From contig KQ964265.1 of NCBI GenBank assembly GCA_001566295.1, positions 372,001 through 436,000 on the forward strand: a DNA stretch of 64,000 nt. The letters run 5' to 3'. Source of the DNA: Microdochium bolleyi (Eukaryota > Ascomycota > Sordariomycetes > Xylariales > Microdochiaceae). The translations under genes were made by a program, and so were the position numbers. Positions within the stretch are counted from its first letter, which is position 1, and each line of letters opens with the position of its first letter. Below are positions 53,066-62,962 of the stretch, one piece after another. The notes below the pieces were generated by a model that was given only the letters and a program-made list of their open reading frames with translations, was not told where the DNA came from and did not search any database.

Positions 53066-55105
53066 TCAGCGGTCCTGGTTTGGAGGCCCTTGGCGTTCTT
53101 GCCGAAGTAGCTCTTCGACTATCCTCTCCTTTTCGGCGCGTCTCGCGAGCACCGAGGGATTATCGCTGCCTTCCCCTTCCAAGCCACGATGGCCTGGACG
53201 AGTTGCCTTGTTCGACGTTTTAGGATCCTTCTTCGTCAAGTATTGATGGTGCCGGACGGGCAGAATGAGCTGGGGCTTACCTGTCGACTTCCGGGCAAGC
53301 TTCTTCTCCTGCTCAACCTGGCTGACCTTGCCGGCAACATCGGCGACCTCCGACTGGTCGAAGGTGACCTTGGGGCTCCCCTGCAGGGCCTCGAGCTTCT
53401 CGCGGACCCTCCTGACCACTCCAGTGCCTGGCTCGCCGGGGTATGTCTGGCCGCTGACCTGCCATTCCTCATCTTCAACCATCTCGACGACACGGACAAA
53501 GTGCTTGCCGCGGCGCAGAATCAGGAGCTTGTCATCGATGAGGTAGCGCGACGTCTCCTTGGCCGACCAGACTTTGACGGGTGTGAAGGTGAGGTGCTCG
53601 TGCTGCAGCGCGCTCGTGTCCGACGGCTTCTGCCCAGGCGCGCCGGCAATGTATGCGCCCTGCGCGGTGCACAGACGATGCGCCTCCGAGATGCTCTGGG
53701 CTAGGCCCGCGGCATGCAGGATCCTTGCAATGGACTGGCCCATGATGAGGGAGCGAGGCAGCTTGATGTCTGTCCGGAAGCGCGCCGCGAGTTCCTGATC
53801 AGCCGGGCCTTCCGCCGGGTATGATTGCACTTCGGGCACGGCGAACACGCCGTTCGGCTTGGCGAACCGGGCCTTGTGCGCGGCCTGCGTTTGGTTGGCC
53901 TCTTGTGTGCCGTGGACGAGGCATAGGACTTGGTGTGCAAGAATGTGGTGCGCGTGGCGCTTTGATGGGTCCTCGTTCTGAACGACCATGATCTCCTTGA
54001 TCTCGCTCAGAGGCAGGAAAGTAAGGAGCTTGAGCAGATTCTCGACATCCGCGTCGGGCCTGCGCATGAAGTAGCCGTATAGGTCGAAAGGACTTGTCAT
54101 GAAGGGATCCAGCCAGACGGCGTTGCCAGAGCTCTTGCCAAACTTGGCTCCAGAGGAGTCGGTCAGCAGTGGTACCGTGAAGCCGAGCGGCAGGTTGAGC
54201 AGGGTATCTGGAAACTCGTCCTTGTGCGGCTGGATTGTCCGGATGTGGGCGATGGCCTCGATGCCCGCAATAATGTTACCGTACTGATCGGAGCCGCCGA
54301 TCTGCATCTGAGTCTGCTTGGGGCTGGAATAGAGGTGCCACCAATCCCACGCCTGCATCATGGGGTAGATGAACTCGCTCAGAGACATGCCCTGGCCCTC
54401 GTCCAGCCTGCGCTTAACAGTGTCCCTTGTCAGCATCGGGCCGAGCCGTATGCCAGTGAAGAGCTTGTGGACAACCTCGCTGAAGGGCACGCTTGAGTAC
54501 CACTGCGAGTTGTTCCACAAGGCCCGCCTCCAACCCCATTTCTTCTCATAGCCGAGTGAGGGCGCGTGGGTGTCGAGGTTTGTCCACAGAGTCTTGAGCT
54601 GGTAGTGGACCTTGGTGATGTTGAGGGACATGTCGGCCTTGGACATCGGGTCCCTGCTCTGCAGCCGGCCGATGGGGTCGCCGACCTTGGCCGTGGCACC
54701 ACCGATGAGCGTCGTCGCGCCATAGCCGTGGATGTAGAGCCAAAAGAGGGCCATGAATGGCAGGAGGTGGCCGACATGCAGCGACGGCGCTGTCGGGTCG
54801 ACGCCGACGTATGCGCCGATTCGCTTCTGGAGCATGATGCTGCGGAACTTGTCGTCGGCGCCAGTCTGGTCCTTGACAAAGCCCCGCTCCTTTAGGATAT
54901 CCCAGATGTGCTGCTTCTCGCCCTTCTCGACGAGCTTCGCCGCATCCTGGAACTCCTTGTCGGCTACGGCGACCTTGGCGAGGTAGGAGGTGGAGATGTG
55001 TCGGACTGTCAGCCGGCGAAATACCGCCACTGAGCCGGCGGCGGCATGTGTTCTGATGCTGGGTCGTATGCTGGCTATCGCAGCCAGAGAGCTGGTCGTG
55101 GCCAT
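53066..55105 (-). CDS. cyt-18: Mitochondrial tyrosyl-tRNA synthetase, CYT-18 type
   Basis: Single exon of 679 aa. The basic N-terminus (MATTSSLAAIASIRPSIRTH, then AVFRRLTVRHISTSYLAK) is a mitochondrial presequence. The class I signatures are H110-V-G-H113 and K321-F-G-K-S325; GGSDQYGNIIAGIEA binds tyrosine and FGKSSGNAVWLD completes the KMSKS loop. It charges mitochondrial tRNA-Tyr. In Pezizomycotina this enzyme also stabilises group I introns; the extra segments required are present: an N-terminal helix region (EFQDAAKLVEKGEKQHIWDI), an insertion after the catalytic half (GYEKKWGWRRALWNNSQWYS), and a long C-terminal S4-like domain with a basic tail. Length is close to Neurospora CYT-18 (669 aa). 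The dual role is inferred by homology. Confidence 0.95.
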   Translation of the reverse strand: MATTSSLAAIASIRPSIRTHAAAGSVAVFRRLTVRHISTSYLAKVAVADKEFQDAAKLVEKGEKQHIWDILKERGFVKDQTGADDKFRSIMLQKRIGAYVGVDPTAPSLHVGHLLPFMALFWLYIHGYGATTLIGGATAKVGDPIGRLQSRDPMSKADMSLNITKVHYQLKTLWTNLDTHAPSLGYEKKWGWRRALWNNSQWYSSVPFSEVVHKLFTGIRLGPMLTRDTVKRRLDEGQGMSLSEFIYPMMQAWDWWHLYSSPKQTQMQIGGSDQYGNIIAGIEAIAHIRTIQPHKDEFPDTLLNLPLGFTVPLLTDSSGAKFGKSSGNAVWLDPFMTSPFDLYGYFMRRPDADVENLLKLLTFLPLSEIKEIMVVQNEDPSKRHAHHILAHQVLCLVHGTQEANQTQAAHKARFAKPNGVFAVPEVQSYPAEGPADQELAARFRTDIKLPRSLIMGQSIARILHAAGLAQSISEAHRLCTAQGAYIAGAPGQKPSDTSALQHEHLTFTPVKVWSAKETSRYLIDDKLLILRRGKHFVRVVEMVEDEEWQVSGQTYPGEPGTGVVRRVREKLEALQGSPKVTFDQSEVADVAGKVSQVEQEKKLARKSTGKPQLILPVRHHQYLTKKDPKTSNKATRPGHRGLEGEGSDNPSVLARRAEKERIVEELLRQERQGPPNQDR

Positions 55106-55617
55106 GGTGGGCGGCTGAGTCGTCTACGAGGACCTGAGGCGGCAGGTCACCGGCGAGATTGCTGCAGTTTGCTTGTCGCGTGCATCGGCACGGGCTACTG
55201 AAAATATGGCACCGGGCCCGTTCAAAGTTGGAAGGTTGAATTCCGACTCCAGCTTCATTGCAGCTTGCTCCCACGATGATTTGGTTCGCCGTGCACGCAG
55301 AGCCCAGAAGTTTGGCCTTATCGATAGATCTCCGGCTGGCCCACCACAGGTCCGCCCGCCGGGGGCTCCCGCTGCTGGAAGTCGGCCATTACATAATCCA
55401 CCTGTGATCCGATGCGGGCGACAGGTGGTCCCGAGAGGCCAATCAGCAGCGGCGTATTAGCTGGCCTCGGCAAACGAGAACCAATCGTCAGCCAGACTGC
55501 CGTGCGCCCGCCCGTCACCTCGAACCTCGAATTCCGCCCAGTCAGACGGTCCGTCATTCAACGTTGACGACGACGACGACAACGACGACGACGACATCGC
55601 GACACCGACGACTCGCC
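55106..55617. other. Divergent promoter region, mitochondrial TyrRS and SDH4
   Basis: 512 bases between two start codons of mitochondrial proteins, so a shared promoter region. A (GAC)n repeat lies in the SDH4 leader. No ORF of interest. Confidence 0.6.
55566..55595 (+). repeat. GAC trinucleotide repeat in the SDH4 5' leader
   Basis: GAC x5, one AAC, then GAC x4, ending 22 bases before the SDH4 ATG. It is noncoding in the SDH4 model. Confidence 0.85.
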
Positions 55618-56452
55618 ATGGCTTCTCTCTTCCGCCCGACCCTGCTGCGCCAGGCTGGCCTTGCCCGCCACGCCCTTGCCCGCCCGGCCGCTCCCCTCGC
55701 CGCCTTCCACACTTCCAGCCGGAGGAGCCTGCTCCCTCCGGGGCCTCGTGAGTCTTGCGCCGTCCACTAGATGTGATTTTGTGTTACAGTCTTGCGAGCT
55801 GCTTCTGACAAGTCGCCATACAGAGATCATCCATGGTTCCGGTATGATATCTCCTCTTCCCGGACTGTCTTCGACATCTCGGGTTTCACACGTTGCATTA
55901 CATCACCACATTCGAGATCGGCCGGACCGTCACGCGCGATGGTAGAGACCAATGCACGGCAGAGTGATGGTTTTGAGCTCGCACATGCACTTGGAATTTA
56001 CAGACCGTTTCCAGAATCTTGCTGTAGCGCATTCTCATCCACCTCGAAAGCACACCATACGAGCGAACACAACCACTAACCACGATTCATCCTTCACAGT
56101 GAACGACGCCGCGCCCGTCCCTTCGCCCTCGCCCTCGCACGGCTCATACCACTGGACCTTTGAGCGCCTGGTCGCCGCGGGTCTCGTCCCGCTCTCGGTC
56201 GCACCCTTCGCCGGCGGCTCTGCGAGCCCCGTGCTCGACGCCGCCCTGTGCTCGCTCCTGCTCCTCCACACCCACGTCGGCTTCCAGGCCATCCTGATCG
56301 ACTACGTCCCCAACAGTCGCTACCCGGGCCTGCGCAAGGGCCTCACGTGGCTTCTCAACGGCGCCACCCTCCTCGTCGGTGTTGGCCTGTACGAGTACGA
56401 GACCAACGACATCGGCCTTACCCAGACCGTCAAGCGTGTGTGGACTGCGTAG
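55618..56452 (+). CDS. SDH4: Succinate dehydrogenase membrane anchor, cytochrome b small subunit (SDH4/CybS)
   Basis: Three exons, 55618-55747, 55824-55841 (18 nt) and 56100-56452, giving 166 aa. It anchors complex II in the mitochondrial inner membrane and helps bind heme b and ubiquinone. The presequence is MASLFRPTLLRQAGLARHAL with FHTSSRRSLLPPGP. After splicing, QIIHGS then VNDAAPVPSPSPSHGSYHWT follows, the usual start of the mature protein. Three helices are visible: FERLVAAGLVPLSVAPFAGG, DAALCSLLLLHTHVGFQAI and TWLLNGATLLVGVGLYEYE. The His in LLHTHVGF is the likely heme ligand and the D-Y in AILIDYVP the quinone-site pair. It ends IGLTQTVKRVWTA. Phases across the 18-nt exon are 1 and 1. 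Another frame at 55952 that reads into exon 3 lacks the targeting sequence. Confidence 0.93.
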
Positions 56453-56966
56453 AGGAGATGTCTCATCAGGGATGAGAAAGGAGAGAGTGCTGTTGGCGGA
56501 CGAACACGGCAATTGCGCAACATTGTATGAACGACATGGAGAAGTGTGTCAGTGTCCTCTATATATATATTTACACAAGACGGAATGCGGCCTTTAGTAG
56601 GCTTCGGAGCGGGGCGTCATAGTGTCCGGCAAGACCGAAGACCATACAAGCCATCTTCATGGAGGAGGGGGATTGTGACGCCGACGAGGATGAAAATACA
56701 TAAATTTTCATTTGTTCACAGCTGTCACTTGAGGAATACGCCTAGGCGAAAATCATGCGTGTAAAACCCTCGTATCATCCGTCAACTTGCCGTGCTGCCT
56801 CTACGCTCCATCATGAGATGCCACAAGCAAGCGTCGTCTCTATCATTTCGCGACGACTATGACGTCGCATATCATATGCGTAAATTTGCTTCCAAGAGGC
56901 TGCAATATCTTCCCAAGGCTCGCCCGCTATCTTTAACATGTCTGTCTTCGCCACAGCACCAAAGCT
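56453..56966. other. Convergent intergenic region, SDH4 and VPS53
   Basis: 514 bases between two 3' ends; a TATATATATA run near 56563 may be part of the SDH4 3'-end signal. No gene seen. Confidence 0.5.
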
Positions 56967-59639
56967 CTAATCGCCATCCTTCTTCCCGAACCGCGCCCCG
57001 AGCCCAAAGTTGTCGCGCCTGAAGAAATCCCCCATCTTCCTCAGATTCTCATTGATCGCCGCGTTGGCCGCCGCCGTGCCGCTCCCGCCATTCGCTCCAC
57101 CACCAGCTGCGGCACCGCTGCCGCCGGCACCACCACCATCACCGTGGTCGCCGCCCATGGGCGTCCCGATCCGGTCGACGCCCTCCCTCGCAGCGTTGAG
57201 CAGTTTCTCCCCGAACGCGGTCGGGTCGAACCTTCCCCCCGCACCGGCCCCGACGCCCTGGAGTGTCGCGGCGGACATGAGCCCTCCCGCGGCGCCGCCG
57301 ACGACGCCGAGCCCCGCGGAGCCCAGACCCGCGACGCCAGCGCCGACGCCGCTCACCATGGCCCCCGCGGCACCTCCCGCGCCACCGGATCCGCCAGACA
57401 ACCCGCCGCCGCCGCCGGCGTTCATGAGCGGCGTGAGCAGCGGGCTGGCCGCGACCAGCTTGGTGGACACGGAGGCGCCGTCGCGCAGGTGGCCGAACGT
57501 GTCGAGGAGGTACATCTGGTCCTGCTTACGCACGCCCTTGAGGTCGAGCACCTTTTTGAAGTTGGTGTCGGACCGGTCGCCGATGAAGTCGAGGTACGCC
57601 TGGACGAAGCCCTCGTGTGGCGCCGCGCGCACGAGCAGGGTCTGAAGCAGAGGGTCGATGCGGCCCATCGTCGCGCTGGTGCGCTTGGCGAAGCTCGCGG
57701 GCGGCTGGTACGGCGTAGCCGCCGCCGACGCAGACGGGTTGTGGTAGGATAGGAGGTTCGTGAGGCTCTTTGTGAGGACGTACTTGTCGAGCAGCATCTG
57801 CTCGGCGCCGGCCTCGGAGATCGGCCGGCACTGCACGATGCACGCGAGGTACGCGGTGGCCACGTGCTCGACGAGGTTGTCCGCGAACGCGCGTGCGTAC
57901 TGCTGCTTGGCGAGCATCCCCAGGATCTCCTCGGCCTTGGTGTTGACGGCCCGCACCAGCTCGCCGACGTACGAGCTCTGGTCGCCCGCGGCGTCGCCCA
58001 GCTTGGACCAGTTGGTATTGCGCATCTCGCGCCACGCGCCCTCGCAGCCGGCGCCGACTTTCCCGACGAGCGCGATCACCGCGGCCGAGGCGACGCCCAT
58101 GAACGCGTCCGCCTGCGACGACAGGTCGACCTTGCCGACCAGCTCCGCGTCGATGCGCTTCTTGATATTCTCCTCCAGTTGGCCCGCATTCGTGTGCCAG
58201 AAGTCTGCTGTGTTGAGCACCAGGATGATGTCCTGCAGTGAGGGCCCTCCTTGCGTGTGCTTTTGTAGTGTGCCTAGCAGCACCTGCTGGGCGTAGTCGT
58301 CTAGGTATTTCGCGAGCGTCTTGGCCAGGTCCAGCAAGCGCTCGCTCGTGGAGAGCTTGGCGCATTGTGACAGTGTCAACTTGTAGAAATGGAACAGCTC
58401 TATCGCGGAGCTGATGACGGACTGAGGCGAGAACTCCTCGTCCGCCGGTAGTAATGGTTGCGCCTTGTATTTTGGAATCATGGCGGCGAGTGCTTTGTCC
58501 TGCGACTCGACCCACAAGCTCAGATACGGCTCGAAGGCGACCGAGATGGACCCGTTGAACCGCTGCCTCATCTCGTCGGCTGAGCTGACCGTGTCGATGC
58601 TTGCCCGAGGCTCATTAGAGAATCTGCGCTCGATCGTCTGCTCAAAGTCGAGCGTCTCCTGCAGGCAGCTGAGTAGCAGGTTGACGTCTATCCGCGCGCC
58701 GTCGACCCTGCGCATGCTCCTCTCGAGGATGCCCTTGTAGTCCTCGCGCGTGCCGTCGCAGAACGCCATGGCCAGCGTCTCCCCCACGCGCCAGTGCGGC
58801 GGGAAGATGGCGGCGTGCTCCTCGTCGTGGCCCTTCATCATGCGCTTGAACCAAGCGTAGCGCCTCCCGATGTTGTCCAGGCTGCCGGCCTCGTCGTTGC
58901 CGCGGAACACCTGGCGGTACTCGCGGAGCTCTGTGTTGACGTACCACGTGATGATGCGGGACTTGGCGTTGTCGCCGAGCGCGTCCATGACGTTGCAGGC
59001 CTCGATGAGGGTCTGGCGGCGGGCGGCGACCTCGCCCTTGGCGAAGGCCATCTCGAAGTCCTCGCAGACCTGCTCGAGCAGCTCGCGCTGGAGCTCGGAG
59101 ACGCCGCGGCTGAGAGTGGCGATCTGGTCGATGCTGCGGTAGCTGTTGAAGTGGCGCATGAGCTGCAGGACAGCCTGGAGCAGGGAGGCGCACTCGCGAT
59201 ACTGACGGGCGCGGCTGAGGCCGCGAAGCTGGTCGTAGGCGGTGGTGAGCATCTGGAGGCGCTTGAGGGCGGTCATGGAGAGGGTGAGGTTGCGCTTGGT
59301 GGCGTCGAGACGCTTGATGTCAGCCGTCATGGAGGTGATGTTGGACTCGGTCTCGATGGCGCGGGCGCGGACGCTCTCGATGTTTCGGAAGAGGGTAGCG
59401 AGCTCGGCCTGGGCGGACTTCATGCGCTCAAGGGACGAGTCGGAGCCATAGGCCTGGTCGGCCTCGAGGCGGCCGATCTGCGACGAGAGGCCATTGTGCT
59501 GGGTGCGCAGGGTCGATGAGACGCGGCCGATGGAGGAGACCGTCGAGGGGTGGGCGAAGAGGCGGTTGAGGTGCTGGATAGGGTCGTAGTCGACCGAGTC
59601 GAGAGACGCGGGGGACGTCTCGGCGGCCGTGCCGTTCAT
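56967..59639 (-). CDS. VPS53: VPS53, GARP complex subunit
   Basis: Single exon of 890 aa from the ATG at 59639 (MNGTAAETSPASLDSVDYDP). The frame is open to 59762, but that upstream start codon is GTG, so I do not use it. VPS53 is part of the GARP tether (VPS51-54) that captures endosome-derived vesicles at the trans-Golgi. The N-terminal Vps53 domain shows YDPIQHLNRLFAHPSTVSS, the coiled-coil DIKRLDATKRNLTLSMTALK, RRYAWFKRMMKGHDEEHAAI with FPPHWRVGETLAMAFC, all matching the animal orthologue's pattern. FKKVLDLKGVRKQDQMYLLD is at the end of the conserved part. The last about 155 residues are very rich in Gly and Ala (MNAGGGGGLSGGSGGAGG), then end with KMGDFFRRDNFGLGARFGKK. Confidence 0.94.
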   Translation of the reverse strand: MNGTAAETSPASLDSVDYDPIQHLNRLFAHPSTVSSIGRVSSTLRTQHNGLSSQIGRLEADQAYGSDSSLERMKSAQAELATLFRNIESVRARAIETESNITSMTADIKRLDATKRNLTLSMTALKRLQMLTTAYDQLRGLSRARQYRECASLLQAVLQLMRHFNSYRSIDQIATLSRGVSELQRELLEQVCEDFEMAFAKGEVAARRQTLIEACNVMDALGDNAKSRIITWYVNTELREYRQVFRGNDEAGSLDNIGRRYAWFKRMMKGHDEEHAAIFPPHWRVGETLAMAFCDGTREDYKGILERSMRRVDGARIDVNLLLSCLQETLDFEQTIERRFSNEPRASIDTVSSADEMRQRFNGSISVAFEPYLSLWVESQDKALAAMIPKYKAQPLLPADEEFSPQSVISSAIELFHFYKLTLSQCAKLSTSERLLDLAKTLAKYLDDYAQQVLLGTLQKHTQGGPSLQDIILVLNTADFWHTNAGQLEENIKKRIDAELVGKVDLSSQADAFMGVASAAVIALVGKVGAGCEGAWREMRNTNWSKLGDAAGDQSSYVGELVRAVNTKAEEILGMLAKQQYARAFADNLVEHVATAYLACIVQCRPISEAGAEQMLLDKYVLTKSLTNLLSYHNPSASAAATPYQPPASFAKRTSATMGRIDPLLQTLLVRAAPHEGFVQAYLDFIGDRSDTNFKKVLDLKGVRKQDQMYLLDTFGHLRDGASVSTKLVAASPLLTPLMNAGGGGGLSGGSGGAGGAAGAMVSGVGAGVAGLGSAGLGVVGGAAGGLMSAATLQGVGAGAGGRFDPTAFGEKLLNAAREGVDRIGTPMGGDHGDGGGAGGSGAAAGGGANGGSGTAAANAAINENLRKMGDFFRRDNFGLGARFGKKDGD

Positions 59640-61639
59640 CTTGTCATGTTGGGCGAGGAGGCTGTGTGTCGAGATGTGTTCTGCTGTCGTCGGAGCCTGT
59701 GCTGGCACGAGGCTGTCGTCACGGTGGTCTTCAGTGGTGATATGGGGATGCTGAAGCTCCACGGATGATGCGCTTCGGGACAGCTGTTGTCCAGGGGCTC
59801 TGGTCAGGGGTGTCTGCTGAGCTGAGCTGAGCCGAGCCGCTGACGGCGCGGCCCAGTTCCCCGCGCGGTTGGGTTGGGCCCGGCCCGCTTCTCCAATTCT
59901 AGCCCCGACACTGGCCTCGGGGCAGTCGTTCGTCTTCCCAGAGAGTCATAAGATGGGAACGATCGCAAGGACAGGCTTGCTTGTTTCAATTGGCCTATAC
60001 TGAGACAGGAATTTGATGAACATTTTCAACCTTAATCTGGGGGCAGTATCTGCTTTACAGGGTGCAATTGACCCTATCATACTCAAGGACAGCCGGATTT
60101 CAATAATTCCAAGAAACAACCAATAATTCACGAAATCACAACACAAAAAATAATCAAGACCAGAAAAACCTACAAATGATCATTGCCAATGGCAAAAAGC
60201 TCATAAGACCTCGATACAGGCCAGTCTGACGTTACGCGTGGCTGCAGAGCTCTGTATAGTTCTCCGCGGAAGCATCCGCCAGCATTTCTCGAATGTCATC
60301 AGAGGGGAGGCAGCTGCCCGGTGTTAGTTCTGTGACATTCCTGGAGCCCCCCCAAGAAACAACGATAACCTGGGCCATCATCACATGCACTCAAGTAAGC
60401 GAGCAGACAGCCCGATATTTCACCATGAAACTGGCAGCCTTGGCCGGTCCGGTCAACTCCATCTTTGCCGTCGTTCGCTCTTCTTTCAGCTCTCACGGAG
60501 CGGCGGAAGAAGATAGACCATCAATTATTATGCCTCTCATCTAATAACAAAGCGCGTATCCGCGAGCAATGGAAGCAAGGACGCAAGGAACGAGAGGCAA
60601 ATCAACGAATATGAGAAACACGCACCGGGAAAAATGTCCCGGCTCCTTCTTCTCCTCTTCTTCTTCACCTCCGGTGCATCGAGGACAACACGTGCACACA
60701 GTACGTGTTGGGAAAAACATGGTCCCATCTCCAAAGCTCACCGTCTCATCCGCATGCTTTGGATCCGCCGCCCCCGATTCGGCAACAGTAGCGAGATGCG
60801 AGAGTGAACCCCTCCCCTCCCCGAAGAACAGGCAAGGGCAGCGGCCCCCCCAGTTCATCATCACACTTCGGAAGCATGTGCGTGAAAAGCCAAGCCGGCT
60901 GCATACACGGTTCGTATGCATGCATGCTCTTGGTGCATTGGGGGGTGGCCATCCGATGTCGACCTGCCGAGCGTGTGCCTGGGGCCCTGCAGGCATGCAT
61001 CATGCAGGTGTGCAGCATTGCCTGATTCAGCCGGCCTCTTCGGCGGGCAGGGCATGGATGCTGTCCAGTGGTGGCCTGGCAACTGCCAGCGTATCCATGG
61101 GTACAATGAGTCGTTGGCAAAACAGGGACACAGTTCCCTCAGGTACGGTTGTATAACATGTCTTGGACTATTGGTGTCTATCCTCTATTTTTCCGTGTCC
61201 TTTCCTGGCAAGCCAATGCACCCTTCCAATATCCCGAATGTCAGCCCGATACGCCGTCCCCAATGCTACTGAAACCACCCGCTCTGTTGTACACCTGATC
61301 GTTCCGAGTGCCCGGACTCTAAAGAAACGCCAAGGTCGCCGGACCATATTCCCCCGCTCTATAATTGTCGCTCTGTGACGTCGTTCTCTCGTAAAGCAGT
61401 CTCGCTCGCTCATTCTAAAACACAGCGCCAACGGTGTGGTTTTGGTGCTAATGATTCCCCGGTTCAGTTGGGAAAAGCCCCGGAAGTGGAGCCCGGTAAT
61501 CTGCGCCAGAGGCTAGGCAATGCCTGACAGCCTTTGCATGCCACAACACAATACGAAGCCTGTCAAAGCCCTCGAGGCTCGTGTGCTTGTTCAGATCCGG
61601 GCGCTTGAAATATCCATGCGTCGGGAAGGGCGCTGCTGA
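59640..61639. other. Intergenic, 2 kb between VPS53 start and chitinase 3' end
   Basis: It includes the promoter/5' UTR of VPS53 and the 3' flank of the chitinase. AT-rich at 59990-60190. Frames at 60293-60544 and 60541-61156 do not look like protein. No RNA gene found. Confidence 0.5.
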
Positions 61640-62962
61640 TCAGGAGCTGTGCAGCGCTTTGAAGCCCGCAGCAATCAGGCTGCGGTGCCTGTCTGTGGAG
61701 TCGGCTGGTCCGGACCAGTAGAAGAGCCCCTGTCAGTTGTGAATTAGCACTATGCCCTAGAAGCTTTCTAGAAGCATGCGTGCGGGTTCTGTGCCCAACG
61801 TCTATGAAGACAGCGAGGTCCAAGACATCCGCAGCGGCCACGATTGGTGGAAAGACTTACACCAAGTTTCTTCTGTTTGCAATACGACCCTTTCATTTTG
61901 ACCGTGTCTGGGTTGTCGTACGTGACCCAGCCGCCATCGCCGCCAGCACAGCTTGCAGCACAGGCGCGCTTGTCCACCACCTCTTTGGCATTCCTTCGCG
62001 GCAGCATGTTGTACTCGAATGCCCCGTTGTCGCCACCACAGCCTTTATGTCGGTGGCCTGGCCCGTTGACACCGAGGAAGCTGCGTCCATAGAGAGGTAT
62101 CCCGAGAAGGATCTTCTGCGACGGACAACCGTGCCCAACTAGATAGGAAACTCCAGTGTCGGCTGAGGTGCTTGCCTTGTCCATGGTGTAGAGCTGGGCG
62201 TGATGGCCACTGCGAGAGTCCCATGGCCCGGAGAAGTCGTACGCCATCAGGTTGATGTAGTCGACGTATACCGACGCAGTGGCAATGTCGATGTTCTCCA
62301 GGATCGGAACACCACAAGGCAACCCCGCTGTGACAAGAAACTGGTCCTCTGGCATGTGTACCCTGACTGCGCTGAGAAGATCTACAAAGTCGGCACCTTC
62401 ATGCATATCTGCCGGGAACTCCCACATGACTTGATGATGTTCAGCGACTGCATGTTGTGTCTAAGATCGTGTGGCGCAACTTACTGTCTATGCCGTCAAA
62501 CCCGGACGCCTCAACAAGACCCCTTGCGGACCTGGCAAAGTTGTCTCTGAGTAGAGGGCTGGCTGCGACGACGGGAAACACTGTGCTTGAAGTCCCACCA
62601 CCCACTGAGATGACCACAGATAGATGGGGGTTCGCCTGCTTCAGATGCATCAAAGAACCAATGCCGCCGTGGACACCATCGCATGGAGCTTGGGTGTCGG
62701 CCCATTCGTCGCCGAGCTGTCAGCAACCGCTGTTAGTGTCTGGTGGGTAGAGTCGAGGCATATGGAGAGCGGCGACGCATACATATACGGTTCCGTCTGC
62801 AGCAACGCTGGCAAAGGCGTAGTAGACATGGTTGATGCATTTGTAGTTCATCATGCCTGGAGTGGCGCCTTGGTAGATTTTCGAGCTCGGGAAATAGACA
62901 GCGTTCGTGTAGCCAATGCCCGCCACACTTGCCTTCCTCCGACGAGCAGATGATGTGCTCAT
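61640..62962 (-). CDS. GH18 chitinase-family protein
   Basis: Four exons, 62962-62783, 62716-62485, 62429-61861, 61729-61640, with phases 0, 1 and 0, giving 356 aa. Family marks are NAVYFPSSKIYQGATPGMMN, INHVYYAFASVAADGTVYLG, LSVVISVGGGTSSTVFPVVA, YINLMAYDFSGPWDSRSGHH, KILLGIPLYGRSFLG, GYDNP-like WVTYDNPDTVKMKGSY, and GGLFYWSGPADSTDRHRSLI. The catalytic motif DxxDxDxE reads D134-G-I-D137-I-M139-W-E141: the third Asp is Met in this splice model, while the acid Glu141 is kept. No signal peptide is seen (MSTSSARRRKASVAGIGYTN), so it may be intracellular or secreted unconventionally. It should cleave chitin or chito-oligomers if active. The frame extends upstream to 63055 without an obvious better start. 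Confidence 0.86.

Noticed and set aside
55952..56099. Alternative SDH4 N-terminus from an ATG at 55952
   Set aside because: It would replace the mitochondrial presequence by a His/Thr-rich chance sequence; the spliced model restores the expected N-terminus.
59640..59762. Longer VPS53 start at 59762
   Set aside because: The codon there is GTG, and the extra 41 residues do not resemble the family; the ATG at 59639 has good context.
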